Under the pieces are notes generated by a model. That model had not been told where the DNA came from. It did not search any database and saw only the letters and a list, made by a program, of their open reading frames with translations. 64,000 bases of DNA from Mycobacterium sp. MBM. GTDB taxonomy: Bacteria; Actinomycetota; Actinomycetes; Mycobacteriales; Mycobacteriaceae. Where the stretch lies: the NCBI GenBank assembly GCA_021648845.1, contig JAKJHY010000014.1, positions 62,001-126,000 of the forward strand, in the 5' to 3' direction. This document shows, one piece after another, positions 48,796-57,908 of this stretch (its first letter is position 1; each line of letters begins with the position of its first letter). The translations under genes and the position numbers were made by a program.

Positions 48796-48850
48796 GCGTG
48801 CGTGAACTTCGCGGCGAGGGCGGTGTGTCGGGCTGCAGACACGCACTCTC
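48794..48850. repeat. stem-loop repeat, copy A
   Basis: Arms GAGCGTGCGTG (48794-48804) and CACGCACTCTC (48840-48850) pair with one mismatch. The whole element is nearly identical to 49740-49796, differing at only a few positions. Confidence 0.85.
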
Positions 48851-48854
48851 GCAG

Positions 48855-48884
48855 GGAATGTATTCCTTGACGGGAATATGTCCT
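48855..48884 (+). promoter_or_regulatory. operator palindrome upstream of ArsR gene
   Basis: GGAATGTATTCC (48855-48866) is a perfect palindrome, followed after TTGAC by an imperfect copy, GGGAATATGTCC. The TTGACG at 48867-48872 is a good -35. With TATGGT at 48891-48896 as -10, the transcript would start at the ATG at 48904. This is probably the autoregulatory site of the ArsR-type regulator. Confidence 0.6.
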
Positions 48885-48903
48885 GCAGCCTATGGTGGCT
48901 GAC

Positions 48904-49224
48904 ATGCAGGCGGCAGTCTTCATGGCGCTGGGAGAGCCGAGTCGCCTGCGAATCGTCGATTTGCTCAGGGCCGGACCGCTTTCGGTCGGTGATATCGCCG
49001 AGGCGCTCGGTATTCGTCAGCCGCAGGTGTCCAAACACCTTCGGGTGCTCGGTGATTCGGGAATTGTCAGCAGTCAACCGGTGGCGCGGCGGCGCATCTA
49101 CCAACTCGAAGCGGCGCCGTTCGACAGTATCGGCCAGTGGGTCGAATCCTTCGAGCGGCTGTGGGACGAACGACTCGACTCTCTCGGGGACTTTTTGAAA
49201 ACAATTGCACACGAGGAGAAATGA
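48904..49224 (+). CDS. ArsR-family transcriptional regulator
   Basis: A 106-residue winged-helix repressor (LGEPSRLRIVDLLRAGPLSVGDIAEAL, IRQPQVSKHLRVLGDSGIV across two segments). It has no Cys or His-rich metal site, so it belongs to the metal-independent ArsR class often paired with SRPBCC genes. The ATG at 48904 is preferred over 48892 because a -35/-10 pair places transcription start at or next to it, giving a leaderless mRNA. It overlaps the AHSA1 gene by 4 bases. Confidence 0.85.
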   Translation: MQAAVFMALGEPSRLRIVDLLRAGPLSVGDIAEALGIRQPQVSKHLRVLGDSGIVSSQPVARRRIYQLEAAPFDSIGQWVESFERLWDERLDSLGDFLKTIAHEEK

Positions 49225-49724
49225 TGATCCTGCAACTCTTCAAGAAGAAGAAAGAGTTCTCCCTGGAACGCAGTTACCCGGCGCCGATCGCGACGGTGTG
49301 GGACGCCTGGACCAAAGCCGAGATGCTGCAACAGTGGTGGGGGCCAAAGAACACGTTTGTGCCCGAATGCCGCATCGATGCCCGTGTCGGCGGTGAGGTG
49401 TACGTCGTGATGGAAGCCGGCGAGGGCATGGGCAAGTATGCGGGAACCCGCTGGCCAATGGCGGGCACGTTCACCCGCGTCGACCCCGTCACCAGGATGA
49501 CCTACGACGCACGATCCTGGACCGACGGGCAGGAGGCGACCTCGACCATCGAGCACACCAACGACATCACACTGACGGAACGCGACGGGCAGACCACGCT
49601 CACCCTCGATGTCACCATCAGCAGAATCGGCGATAAGGCCAAGATGGCGGCGTTCGGCATGAAGATGGGTTACAAGGCCCAGCTGGACAAGCTGGCCGAG
49701 CAGCTCACGGCGCTGAGCGACTAA
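49221..49724 (+). CDS. AHSA1/SRPBCC-family protein
   Basis: A 167-residue START-like ligand-binding protein (SLERSYPAPIATVWDAWTKAEML, QQWWGPKNTFVPECRIDARVGG). These proteins usually bind hydrophobic ligands; the ligand here is unknown. ATG at 49221 overlaps the ArsR stop (ATGA), so the two form a regulator-effector operon flanked on both sides by copies of the same stem-loop repeat. Confidence 0.85.
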   Translation: MMILQLFKKKKEFSLERSYPAPIATVWDAWTKAEMLQQWWGPKNTFVPECRIDARVGGEVYVVMEAGEGMGKYAGTRWPMAGTFTRVDPVTRMTYDARSWTDGQEATSTIEHTNDITLTERDGQTTLTLDVTISRIGDKAKMAAFGMKMGYKAQLDKLAEQLTALSD

Positions 49725-49739
49725 CCCGTTCGCGGGCGT

Positions 49740-49796
49740 GAGCGTGCGTGAACTCCGCGGCGAGGGCGGTGTGTCGGGCTGCAGACACGCACGCTC
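49740..49796. repeat. stem-loop repeat, copy B
   Basis: Arms GAGCGTGCGTG (49740-49750) and CACGCACGCTC (49786-49796) are perfectly complementary. The element is a near-identical direct repeat of 48794-48850 and lies 15 bases after the AHSA1 stop. Confidence 0.88.
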
Positions 49797-49813
49797 GCGG
49801 GAAACCCGGGAAA

Positions 49814-51823
49814 CTAGAACCGGCCGCCGCCGCCGCTGAACCCGCCGCCGCTGCCGCCGAAGCTGGTGGAACTCCAGCCCCCGCCGCCGACGCTGCCGCC
49901 GATACCACCGCGCAGCGCTCCGGACAGAATGTTGCCGATGATGATCCCGCCGAGCATCGCGCCGGTGTTCGAGCCGCCACCGCCGCCGAAACCCCCGTGG
50001 TTGCTGTAGCGCTGCTGCGCCGCGGCGACATCGCTGTTGGCAATCGTCTGGGCCTGCCCGGCCAGCATGGTCGCGCCGTTGGCGTGCTCGATGGCCGCCG
50101 GCAGATCGGTGCCCTGCTTGTCCTGGGCCGCCTGCAGCTGACGGACCGCCTCGGCGAGGCGGGTGCGCGCCTCGGGCCCGATGCTGCCGCGGCGGGTGTC
50201 GATGAAATCCGACACCCCCCGAACGCGGGACTGCGCGGTGAACAACGCCTGCTCGTAGGCGCGGCGCATCCGGGCAGCCGCCTCGCGTTCCTCGGCCACC
50301 GAGTCCAGCAGCCGGTCCAGGTCGGCATCGGCCTGGGTCAGCGCGGTGAAGGCACCCAGCGGATCGGTAGTGCTGGCCGCCTGCGCGTCGGTGACCGCGC
50401 GCGTCGCGGCATCGCGTGCCGCGGTCAGCGCATCGGCCGCGGCGGTCCCGCCCTGGGCCAGTTGGGCGTTCGCGGCCTTGATGCCGTTCTGGATGTCGAC
50501 GATCGCGTCGGGCAGCGTCGCGATGGCGCGGTTGATATCGGTGGCGGCACTGTCGACGGCGTCGAGCATCGTGCGGGCCTGTCCCAGCGCGGACTCCGCG
50601 GCGTGGATGGCATCCACCAGCCCGCTCTGGCGTCCGGCCGGGCGCGACACCAGAGTTCGTCCGTTGGTGATGTTCTGGTCGGCGAACGCCAACCGTTGCT
50701 TGGCGGTCTCGACGTTGTCGGCGACCGAATCCAGCGCGGTGGCGGCGTACTGCTGGTGGAGCGCGGCAAGGGTCTGCTCGGCAGGCGCGATGCGCGCGGT
50801 CAGATCGACCATCTGCTGGGTCAGCGTGTCCAGGCGGCTGGGTGCATTGATCACCAAATCCCGCAGTCCGGCGAACGCCTCGCGCTGGGCGTCGAGTTCG
50901 CGATCGGCCTTGGCCGCCGCCACGATCACCCGGGTCAGCAGATCGCGGCGCTGCTGCGGGGTCTCGGGCACCGCATCATCGAGGATGTGGCGCGCGTTGA
51001 AGGCCTGCGCCAGGGTCGTCTTGGCGGCGGTGACGGCGTCACGAAAGGGTGCGGTGTCCCGATCGCCGAACTCCTCGACGGCTAGCGCCAATTCGTTCTC
51101 GCTCGTGCGTACCGCGTTGTCGACCTCCACCACGATGGATCGGGAAAGCTCGTCGAGGGTGTCCAACGGCACCGCCGCCAGCGCGGTCGGATCGGTGGGG
51201 TCGACGCGCTGGGCCGCGGCGAAATCGGCCTCTTGGCGTTTGCGCTTGCGCCGCCGCGACCACAGCAGCAGCGCGGTCACCGCCAGCGCGATGACCGCCA
51301 GCATCACCAGCAGCCCGAACCAGTTCAGTTCGGCATCAGCGGATCCCGACGACGCCGACCCCGACGGGCGGTCCAGGCCCTGGGCCGCCGCGACGGCGGC
51401 CTGCGCCCACTGGCCGTCGCGCAGCAGCGGCTCAACCTCATTGCGCCGCAGGGCGTCCACGTCCACCCCGCCGGCCGCCGCGGTGGGGGCCAGCAGCGCG
51501 TAGGCACGGTCGGTCGTGGCCACCGCCAGCAGCGCGTCATGGTCGCCGAAATCGCTGGCTCGCATGGTGGCGCGGGCCCAGTCGGCGGCCGGCGATCCGG
51601 AGAAGGAGTCCACGTACACGACCCAGAGCCGAACCTTGCGGTCGGTGTAGAGCGTGTCGATCGCCTGGGTCACCTCGGTCATGTCCGCGCCGCTGAGCGC
51701 ATTCGCCTCGTCGACGACATAACTGGCCAGCCGGAACGGCGGCTGGGCCGCTGCGGTGGGCGCGAGCAGCAGGCCGGCGGTCAACACCGCGAGGGCCACA
51801 CTGAGCAAACGGGCGATACGCAT
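49814..51823 (-). CDS. TPM-domain membrane protein
   Basis: A 669-residue protein (Rv2345-like). It has a signal peptide (RIARLLSVALAVLTAG, cleavage near AAAQP), a TPM domain (YVVDEANALSGADM, LWVVYVDSFSG), a transmembrane helix near residue 175, a long Ala-rich helical or coiled-coil region, and a Gly/Ser-rich tail ending SGGGGRF. The TPM family is implicated in membrane protein turnover and phosphatase-like activity; no role is shown here. ATG at 51823. Confidence 0.85.
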   Translation of the reverse strand: MRIARLLSVALAVLTAGLLLAPTAAAQPPFRLASYVVDEANALSGADMTEVTQAIDTLYTDRKVRLWVVYVDSFSGSPAADWARATMRASDFGDHDALLAVATTDRAYALLAPTAAAGGVDVDALRRNEVEPLLRDGQWAQAAVAAAQGLDRPSGSASSGSADAELNWFGLLVMLAVIALAVTALLLWSRRRKRKRQEADFAAAQRVDPTDPTALAAVPLDTLDELSRSIVVEVDNAVRTSENELALAVEEFGDRDTAPFRDAVTAAKTTLAQAFNARHILDDAVPETPQQRRDLLTRVIVAAAKADRELDAQREAFAGLRDLVINAPSRLDTLTQQMVDLTARIAPAEQTLAALHQQYAATALDSVADNVETAKQRLAFADQNITNGRTLVSRPAGRQSGLVDAIHAAESALGQARTMLDAVDSAATDINRAIATLPDAIVDIQNGIKAANAQLAQGGTAAADALTAARDAATRAVTDAQAASTTDPLGAFTALTQADADLDRLLDSVAEEREAAARMRRAYEQALFTAQSRVRGVSDFIDTRRGSIGPEARTRLAEAVRQLQAAQDKQGTDLPAAIEHANGATMLAGQAQTIANSDVAAAQQRYSNHGGFGGGGGSNTGAMLGGIIIGNILSGALRGGIGGSVGGGGWSSTSFGGSGGGFSGGGGRF

Positions 51824-51922
51824 GCCCGTCAATCTAGTGAACGCCGGCGCTGCGCGACGCGGTCACGGTCAATCGGCGTCGTGTCCGAACCTGCGGCACC
51901 GCTGCTGGCAGACTGTGCGGCG

Positions 51923-53221
51923 GTGGCAACGCAACGGGACACATACGACGCCTACGACGACTTCGACCGGCAGCGGCTGGTACCGGAGTCCCCGAAGGGT
52001 GCCGGGCTGCAGGCAGTCGCCCCGTCCGGAACCGATACCGAGCACCGCACCGCCTTCGCCAGGGACCGCGCCCGGGTGCTGCACTCGGCGGCGCTGCGCC
52101 GGCTCGCCGACAAGACCCAGGTGGTCGGTCCCCGGCACGGTGACACCCCGCGCACCCGGTTGACGCACTCCCTGGAGGTGGCTCAGATCGGCCGCGGGAT
52201 GGCCGTCGGGCTGGGCTGCGACCCCGACCTCGTCGACCTCGCCGGGCTCGCCCACGACATCGGGCACCCGCCCTACGGGCACAACGGCGAACGTGCGCTC
52301 AACGAGATCGCCGATGCCTTCGGCGGGTTCGAGGGCAATGCGCAAAACCTGCGTATCCTCACCCGCCTGGAGCCCAAAGTGCTTGATCCCGAGGGTCGTT
52401 CGGCGGGCCTCAACCTGACCCGGGCGGCGTTGGACGCGGTGATGAAATACCCGTGGACGCGTGCGGAGAACCCGAAGAAGTTCGGCATCTACGACGATGA
52501 CATCGTCGCGGCCGACTGGCTGCGCGACGGCGCACCCGCCGGGCGGCCCTGTCTGGAGGCCCAGGTGATGGACTGGGCCGACGATGTCGCCTACTCCGTG
52601 CACGATGTCGAGGACGGTGTCATCTCCGGGCGCATCGACCTGCGCGTGCTCGCCGACGCCGACGCGGCCACCGCGCTGGCGGACCTGGGTGCGAAGGCCT
52701 TCCCGGCGATCAGCCATGACGAGCTGCTCGACGCGTCGGCGCGGCTGTCTCGGATGCCCATCGTCGAGGCGGTGGGCAAATACGACGGCACCCTGACCGC
52801 GTCGGTGGCCCTGAAGAAGCTGACCAGTGAGTTCGTCGGCCGCTTCGCGAACGCGGCCATCTCGCAGACCCGTGCCGCGGCCGGGGGCGGCGCGCCGGTG
52901 CTCAAGCGCTTCGATACCGATCTGCAGGTACCGGCCCTGGTGCGTGCCGAGGTGGCCGTGCTCAAGATGCTGGCCCTGCAGTTCATCATGTCCGACCACC
53001 GGCACCTGCAGGTCCAGGCCGACCAGCGCACCCTCATCCGGGAGGTCGCGCTGGCGTTGTGGGCGCAGGCCCCCAACGGTCTGGACCCGCAGTTCGCGCT
53101 GGAATTCGCCGAGGCCGCCGACGACGGCGCCCGGTTGCGTGTGGTGATCGACCAGATCGCGTCCTACACCGAGTCGCGCCTGGAACGGGTGCACGAAGTG
53201 CGCTCGCCCCGACCCTTGTGA
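51923..53221 (+). CDS. dgt: deoxyguanosinetriphosphate triphosphohydrolase-like protein
   Basis: A 432-residue HD-domain dNTPase. The metal and catalytic residues lie in RLTHSLEVAQIGRG, HDIGHPPYGHNGE and DWADDVAYSVHDVED. The GTG at 51923 gives the length of the M. tuberculosis protein (431); a GTG at 51881 would add 14 residues. No ribosome site is evident for either. It is followed 20 bases later by dnaG, the conserved mycobacterial dgt-dnaG pair. Confidence 0.92.
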   Translation: MATQRDTYDAYDDFDRQRLVPESPKGAGLQAVAPSGTDTEHRTAFARDRARVLHSAALRRLADKTQVVGPRHGDTPRTRLTHSLEVAQIGRGMAVGLGCDPDLVDLAGLAHDIGHPPYGHNGERALNEIADAFGGFEGNAQNLRILTRLEPKVLDPEGRSAGLNLTRAALDAVMKYPWTRAENPKKFGIYDDDIVAADWLRDGAPAGRPCLEAQVMDWADDVAYSVHDVEDGVISGRIDLRVLADADAATALADLGAKAFPAISHDELLDASARLSRMPIVEAVGKYDGTLTASVALKKLTSEFVGRFANAAISQTRAAAGGGAPVLKRFDTDLQVPALVRAEVAVLKMLALQFIMSDHRHLQVQADQRTLIREVALALWAQAPNGLDPQFALEFAEAADDGARLRVVIDQIASYTESRLERVHEVRSPRPL

Positions 53222-53241
53222 CCGGGCTCTAGACTGACCGG

Positions 53242-55182
53242 ATGGCCGGTATCGACACGACACGGGGTGGCCGGGGCCGCATCCCCGATCGCGATATCGC
53301 CGCCATCCGTGAACGCGTCCGGATCGAAGATGTGGTGGGCGATTACGTCCAGCTGCGCAAGGCCGGCGTGGACTCGCTGAAGGGTCTGTGCCCGTTCCAC
53401 GACGAGAAGTCGCCGTCCTTCCACGTGCGGCCCAACCACGGGCACTTCCACTGCTTCGGCTGCGGTGAGGGCGGCGACGTCTACGCCTTCCTGCAGAAGA
53501 TCGAGCACGTCACCTTCGTCGAGGCCGTCGAACTGCTCGCCGACAAGGTCGGCTACACCGTCACCTACACCGGCGGGGCCAACACCAACGTGCAGCGCGA
53601 CCGCGGCAGCCGCAGCCGACTGATCGCCGCCAATGCCGCCGCGCAGCAGTTCTACGCCGAGGCGCTGCGCTCGGAGGAGGCCGCCCCGGCCCGCCAGTAC
53701 CTGATCGACCGCAACTTCGACGGCGAGACCGCCGCCAAGTACGGCTGCGGTTACGCTCCCTCGGGCTGGGACACCCTGACAAAGCACCTGCTGCGCAAGG
53801 GTTTCGAGTTCAAGGAACTGGAGGCCGCGGGTCTGAGCCGGGAGGGCAAACGCGGTCCGATGGACCGGTTCCACCGCAGACTGCTCTGGCCCATCCGGGT
53901 GTCCTCGGGGGAGACCATCGGGTTCGGCGCGCGGCGGCTCTTCGATGACGACCATATGGAAGCCAAGTACGTCAACACCCCGGAAACGGTGCTGTACAAG
54001 AAGTCTCACGTGTTGTTCGGGCTGGACCTGGCCAAACGCGATATCGCCAAGGGACATCAGGCCGTAGTGGTCGAGGGCTACACCGATGTCATGGCGATGC
54101 ACCAGGCCGGCGTGACCACCGCGGTGGCCGCCTGCGGAACCGCGTTCGGCGACGAGCACTTGTCGATGCTGCGCCGACTCATGATGGACGACAACTTCTT
54201 CCGCGGTGAGCTCATCTACGTCTTCGACGGTGACGCCGCCGGCCGGGCCGCCGCGGTCAAGGCGCTGGAGGGGGAGCAGAACCTGGCCGGGCAGTCGTTC
54301 GTGGCCGTCGCGGCCGACGGTATGGATCCCTGCGATCTGCGGCTGCGCTCCGGGGACGGCGCGCTGCGCGACCTGGTGGCCCGGCGCGCGCCGCTGTTCG
54401 AGTTCGCCATCCGCACCGCGTTGACCGATCACGACCTCGACAGTGCGGAGGGCCGGGTGTCCGCGCTGCGGCGCTGCGTCCCGATGGTGGCCCGGATCAA
54501 GGATCCGACGCTGCGCGACGAGTATGCCCGCCAGTTGGCGGGTTGGGTGGGCTGGCAGGACGTCGGCCAGGTGCTCGCCCGGGTACGTGAGGAGGCCGGG
54601 CGCAAGGGCGGGCGATCCACGGGTCGCACCGCGAACCGGCGTCCGGGCACCGACTCCGCGCCGCGCCAGCAGACCTCGGTCTCGCGCCCCGACCCCCGGG
54701 ACCCGATCCTGCGGCCCCAGCGGGAGGCGCTGAAATCGGCGCTGCAGTATCCCGGGCTGGCCGGACCGGTCTTCGACAGCCTGTCGGCCGAGAGTTTCAC
54801 CCATCCGGGCTACGCGGCGGTGCGCAACGCCATCGCGGCCGCGGGCGGGATGGCGGCGGGCCTGTCGGGGGCACAGTGGATCGACGCCGTGCGCGATGCC
54901 ACCGGATCCGCCGAGGCGGCGAACCTGGTCAACGAGCTCGGGGTCGATGCCATCCGCATCGAGGACGACGAGAAGCTGGCCCGCTATATCGCCGGGGTGC
55001 TGGCCCGGCTGCAGGAAGTGGCGGTCGGCAGGCAGATCGCCGAGGTCAAATCGAAGCTGCAGCGAATGTCGCCGGTGGACAACAGCGACGAGTATCACGC
55101 CCTGTTCGGTGACCTGGTGGCCATGGAGACCTACCGTCGCAGCCTGCTGGAACAGGCCAGCGGCGACGACTTGTCTGCATGA
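53242..55182 (+). CDS. dnaG: DNA primase DnaG
   Basis: A 646-residue replicative primase. It has a zinc-binding domain (CPFHDEKSPSF, HCFGCGEGG), a Toprim catalytic core with VVVEGYTDVMAMHQAG and YVFDGDAAGR, and a C-terminal DnaB-interacting domain. ATG at 53242. Length is normal for mycobacteria. Confidence 0.97.
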   Translation: MAGIDTTRGGRGRIPDRDIAAIRERVRIEDVVGDYVQLRKAGVDSLKGLCPFHDEKSPSFHVRPNHGHFHCFGCGEGGDVYAFLQKIEHVTFVEAVELLADKVGYTVTYTGGANTNVQRDRGSRSRLIAANAAAQQFYAEALRSEEAAPARQYLIDRNFDGETAAKYGCGYAPSGWDTLTKHLLRKGFEFKELEAAGLSREGKRGPMDRFHRRLLWPIRVSSGETIGFGARRLFDDDHMEAKYVNTPETVLYKKSHVLFGLDLAKRDIAKGHQAVVVEGYTDVMAMHQAGVTTAVAACGTAFGDEHLSMLRRLMMDDNFFRGELIYVFDGDAAGRAAAVKALEGEQNLAGQSFVAVAADGMDPCDLRLRSGDGALRDLVARRAPLFEFAIRTALTDHDLDSAEGRVSALRRCVPMVARIKDPTLRDEYARQLAGWVGWQDVGQVLARVREEAGRKGGRSTGRTANRRPGTDSAPRQQTSVSRPDPRDPILRPQREALKSALQYPGLAGPVFDSLSAESFTHPGYAAVRNAIAAAGGMAAGLSGAQWIDAVRDATGSAEAANLVNELGVDAIRIEDDEKLARYIAGVLARLQEVAVGRQIAEVKSKLQRMSPVDNSDEYHALFGDLVAMETYRRSLLEQASGDDLSA

Positions 55183-55238
55183 TCGTGACGTTCGCGTTAC
55201 AGTGAGTGCGCAGTTAACTGACTCCGAAAGGCACGCCC

Positions 55239-55526
55239 GTGGCATCTCTGAGCAATCAGAAGCGCAGCTTCCTGGTGGCCGGCGCGTTCGCGGCCGCCCT
55301 TGCGGCGCCCGTGCTGGCTTTGTCGGCGGCCCCGGCGGTCTCGGTGCAGGCCGGCCCCGCCTGCCTGGCCTGGTTCGGCAACAAGGAGGACGGCAACTGC
55401 CTGTCCACGTCCAACGGCAACGGGATCGCCGTGGGTACTCCCGGTGCCGGGCTGTGCAACGGCGGTTTCTGCACCTCGCCGATCTTCCCGGGTAACACCT
55501 GGAACACCAGCATCCCGTTCGGCTGA
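55239..55526 (+). CDS. small secreted Cys-containing protein
   Basis: A 95-residue precursor with a clear signal peptide (SFLVAGAFAAALAAPVLAL, cleavage near VSVQA). The mature part of about 55 residues has four Cys (PACLAW, GNCLST, GLCNGGFC) and many Gly/Asn. It resembles a mycobacterium-restricted small secreted family (DUF7155-like) of unknown role. GTG at 55239 with CGAAAGG-type ribosome site upstream. Confidence 0.75.
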   Translation: MASLSNQKRSFLVAGAFAAALAAPVLALSAAPAVSVQAGPACLAWFGNKEDGNCLSTSNGNGIAVGTPGAGLCNGGFCTSPIFPGNTWNTSIPFG

Positions 55527-55527
55527 G

Positions 55528-55803
55528 CTAGAAGGTCTTCCCGTTCTGCGGGTTCGGTGTGTCGACATCGGCCTGTTCGGGGTGCAGCACCGAGGTCTCG
55601 GCGTCGATCGCCGTCAATCGCACCATCGCCGGATCGGGGGACACCCGGTCGGCTACCTTTCGGCGCCCCGCGTCGAGCACGGCCTTGGTGGCCGGGTTTT
55701 CGGTGACCGCCTTATAGGTCGCGGCGATCTGCTCGTATCGGCGCCGGCCCGCTTTCGCGCCCAACACGTAGCCGACCCCCAGCACGAACACGAACCGGAA
55801 CAC
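55528..55803 (-). CDS. small YtxH-like membrane protein (Rv2342-like)
   Basis: A 91-residue protein with one N-terminal membrane segment (FRFVFVLGVGYVLGAKAG) and then a basic helical part (RRRYEQIAATYKAVTENP). GTG at 55803 gives the expected FRFVFV start; upstream codons to 55839 are not family-like. Role unknown. Confidence 0.78.
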   Translation of the reverse strand: MFRFVFVLGVGYVLGAKAGRRRYEQIAATYKAVTENPATKAVLDAGRRKVADRVSPDPAMVRLTAIDAETSVLHPEQADVDTPNPQNGKTF

Positions 55804-55932
55804 AGGGCTCCCCTCACGGTGACAGCAGAATGCTTCCATCCTGCCTCACTCACCCGTGCATGTGGCGACGGGGCGTCTGACGTGGCGATTCGGAGCAGCC
55901 CGGTCGATGCGCTAGAGTCTGTTCCGCATCAT

Positions 55933-56005
55933 TCCCCTGTAGCTCAATTGGCAGAGCTTCCGACTGTTAATCGGACGGTTGATGGTTCGAGTCCATCCGG
56001 GGGAG
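55933..56005 (+). tRNA. tRNA-Asn (GTT)
   Basis: A 73-base cloverleaf. The acceptor arms are TCCCCTG (55933-55939) and CGGGGGA (55998-56004). The D arm is GCTC-AATTGGCA-GAGC. The anticodon GTT sits in CTGTTAA. The T arm contains GGTTCGAGTCC. CCA is not fully encoded (GCA follows). It occupies the same position as the Asn tRNA beside Rv2342 in M. tuberculosis. Confidence 0.96.
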
Positions 56006-56045
56006 CATTCACGGGCCGGCGCGCAAGCGCCGGCCTGCGTGCTTT

Positions 56046-56690
56046 CTAGGCGATCCGGCCCGCGGCGGCGGCCGCCGCCGCGTCGGTCAGGCCGTTGTAG
56101 GGATAGGTGGCGTGGGCCAGCGAGCCCAGCAGCGAGGCCGGCGAGCCGTCGCAGATGTTGTCGGCGGGCGCGCACAGATCCAGCGACTTGCCCGTGTAGG
56201 CCGGTGCGATGTTGGCGGGCGGCGCACCGTATTGGGCCAGCAGGGACGCGCTCGGCTTACCGAACAGCACCAGGCCGGCGATCCGGCTCTGCACGTCGCC
56301 GGGCAGGTCCGCCGTGGCGTAGGCGGCGACGGCTGCGCCTTGCGAGTATCCGCCGACGATGATCTTGGTGTTCGGGCAGTTTGCGGCCGCCGCCCGCACG
56401 CGGGCGGCGGCGTCACCGACGCCGTCGAACATGGTGGCCGGGAAGACCGCCTTGTTCTCGAAATCGCCGGTGGCCGGGTAGTTCACCGGGTAGACGCCGA
56501 TGGACTTACCGGCGGACTGCGCGCGCAGGGCATCGACGAAGGCCTGGCCGGTGGTGCCGAGGCCGGGCGGCTCGTCGCTGCCGCGGGTGAACACCACCTC
56601 GGCATCGGGGCACGGCTCGGCGGACACGGCCGGGGCGCCGGTTGCCAGCATCGAACCGGTCAGCGCGCCGATAAGGACCAACCGGCGCAT
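56046..56690 (-). CDS. cutinase-like serine esterase (Culp)
   Basis: A 214-residue secreted alpha/beta-hydrolase. Signal peptide (RRLVLIGALTGSMLATGAP, cleavage near VSAEP), nucleophile GGYSQGAAV, acid in CAPADNICDG and catalytic His in SLAHATYPYNG; paired Cys are typical of cutinases. Culp proteins hydrolyse lipid esters rather than cutin. ATG at 56690 has GGGAG 8 bases upstream; ATG at 56705 is an alternative. Confidence 0.9.
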   Translation of the reverse strand: MRRLVLIGALTGSMLATGAPAVSAEPCPDAEVVFTRGSDEPPGLGTTGQAFVDALRAQSAGKSIGVYPVNYPATGDFENKAVFPATMFDGVGDAAARVRAAAANCPNTKIIVGGYSQGAAVAAYATADLPGDVQSRIAGLVLFGKPSASLLAQYGAPPANIAPAYTGKSLDLCAPADNICDGSPASLLGSLAHATYPYNGLTDAAAAAAAGRIA

Positions 56691-56795
56691 ATGGTGTTCT
56701 CCCATGGGGTGGATGCTACGCGGCGGGTTCGCTGAGTACATCCGGACGGGAACGCCGACCCGGGGGAGCCGGGTGGGCTCCGTAAGCTCACAGCC

Positions 56796-57281
56796 ATGCG
56801 GCTCACGTGGAATGTCACCACCCTTGCGGCGCTCACGCTTGCCCTCGCCTCCTGCGGCTGGAGCCCGCAGAACTCGGCGCCGCAGTCCGCCTCGGACTGC
56901 CCGGCCGAGGACACCCCGACCGCCGAGACCATCAAGACCGCCGTGCAGCAGGTCGGTGAGCGGTGGTCGGTCACCGACAGCGGCCACACCGGTGACTGCC
57001 GCCTGCACTGGGTGGTGATCGGCACCGGCGACACCGCGCCCGATGCGGCCGTGCAGGTGTTGTTCTTCGACCGTGACACGCCGCTGGGTCCGCCGACCCC
57101 GCGGCCCCGGCCATACACCACGGTCGTCCCGCTGGGGGAGAAGATCGTCACGGTGCAGTACCAGTGGCTGCAGGGCCAGGACAAGCCGTGCTGCCCCACC
57201 GGGATCGCTCAGGTGCGTTTCGAGATCGGCGCGGACGGTGCGCTCACGGCGTTGGATCCGATTCCGACGCCGACCCCGTAG
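56796..57281 (+). CDS. LppP/LprE-family lipoprotein
   Basis: A 161-residue lipoprotein with lipobox LALASC (lipidated Cys20). The mature region has the family pattern NSAPQSASDCPAED, WVVIGTGDTAPDAAVQVLFF and QDKPCCPTG. Role unknown. ATG at 56796. The last 38 bases overlap the TetR gene on the other strand. Confidence 0.82.
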   Translation: MRLTWNVTTLAALTLALASCGWSPQNSAPQSASDCPAEDTPTAETIKTAVQQVGERWSVTDSGHTGDCRLHWVVIGTGDTAPDAAVQVLFFDRDTPLGPPTPRPRPYTTVVPLGEKIVTVQYQWLQGQDKPCCPTGIAQVRFEIGADGALTALDPIPTPTP

Positions 57282-57840
57282 CGCCGACCTTGAGCTCGTA
57301 GAGCGCGACGAGTGCGTCCTCGACGTGCCGGAGCGGCTCGGCGGATTTGGTGGCCTGACACACGACGATCGCGCCTTCGACCGCGGACACCGTGACGCTG
57401 GCCAGCTGCGCGGCGTCGTGAGGGCTGACATCGGCGGCCTCCAGGTGGGTGGCCAGCCGACGCTGCCAGTCGAGGAACACCGCACCGGCGTTATCTGCGG
57501 CTTTGTCGGCCTCCGAGCGTCCCAGCGCAGCGGCCACGATCGGGCAGCCGGACAGAAAGTCACTGCCGGTCAGGGTGTCTCGCCAGGCGGCGACGAAGGC
57601 ACGCACCGCGGGAACCGGGCCGAGGGTGGCGGCCAGGTGATCGATGGCATCGCCGGTATAGCGGCCGGCGGCCAGCGTGGCGTCGGCGATGAGTTCGCTC
57701 TTGCCGCCGGGGAAGTTCAGGTAGAGCGACCGCCGCGCGGTGCCGCTGACGTCCAACAGCAGTGCCAGGCCGGTGCCGGCGACGCCGTTGCGTCGGATGA
57801 GATCGATGGCGCTGGTGACGAGTCGGTCGCGGGCCTGCAT
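57244..57840 (-). CDS. TetR-family regulator (LmrA/YxaF type)
   Basis: A 198-residue repressor with an N-terminal helix-turn-helix (RDRLVTSAIDLIRRNGVAGT, SRRSLYLNFPGGK-like segment) and a ligand-binding C-terminal domain with FLSGCPIVAAAL. It is divergent from the MmpL transporter gene with a perfect palindrome between them, so it probably represses the transporter and itself. ATG at 57840; the frame runs upstream to 57981 over the operator and is rejected. Confidence 0.87.
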   Translation of the reverse strand: MQARDRLVTSAIDLIRRNGVAGTGLALLLDVSGTARRSLYLNFPGGKSELIADATLAAGRYTGDAIDHLAATLGPVPAVRAFVAAWRDTLTGSDFLSGCPIVAAALGRSEADKAADNAGAVFLDWQRRLATHLEAADVSPHDAAQLASVTVSAVEGAIVVCQATKSAEPLRHVEDALVALYELKVGATGSASESDPTP

Positions 57841-57908
57841 GCCAGTTTTTTTCCTACCAGGGGATGATTGCGGTGTACCGATCAGTCTACTAACGTCTGC
57901 GCCGGCAC

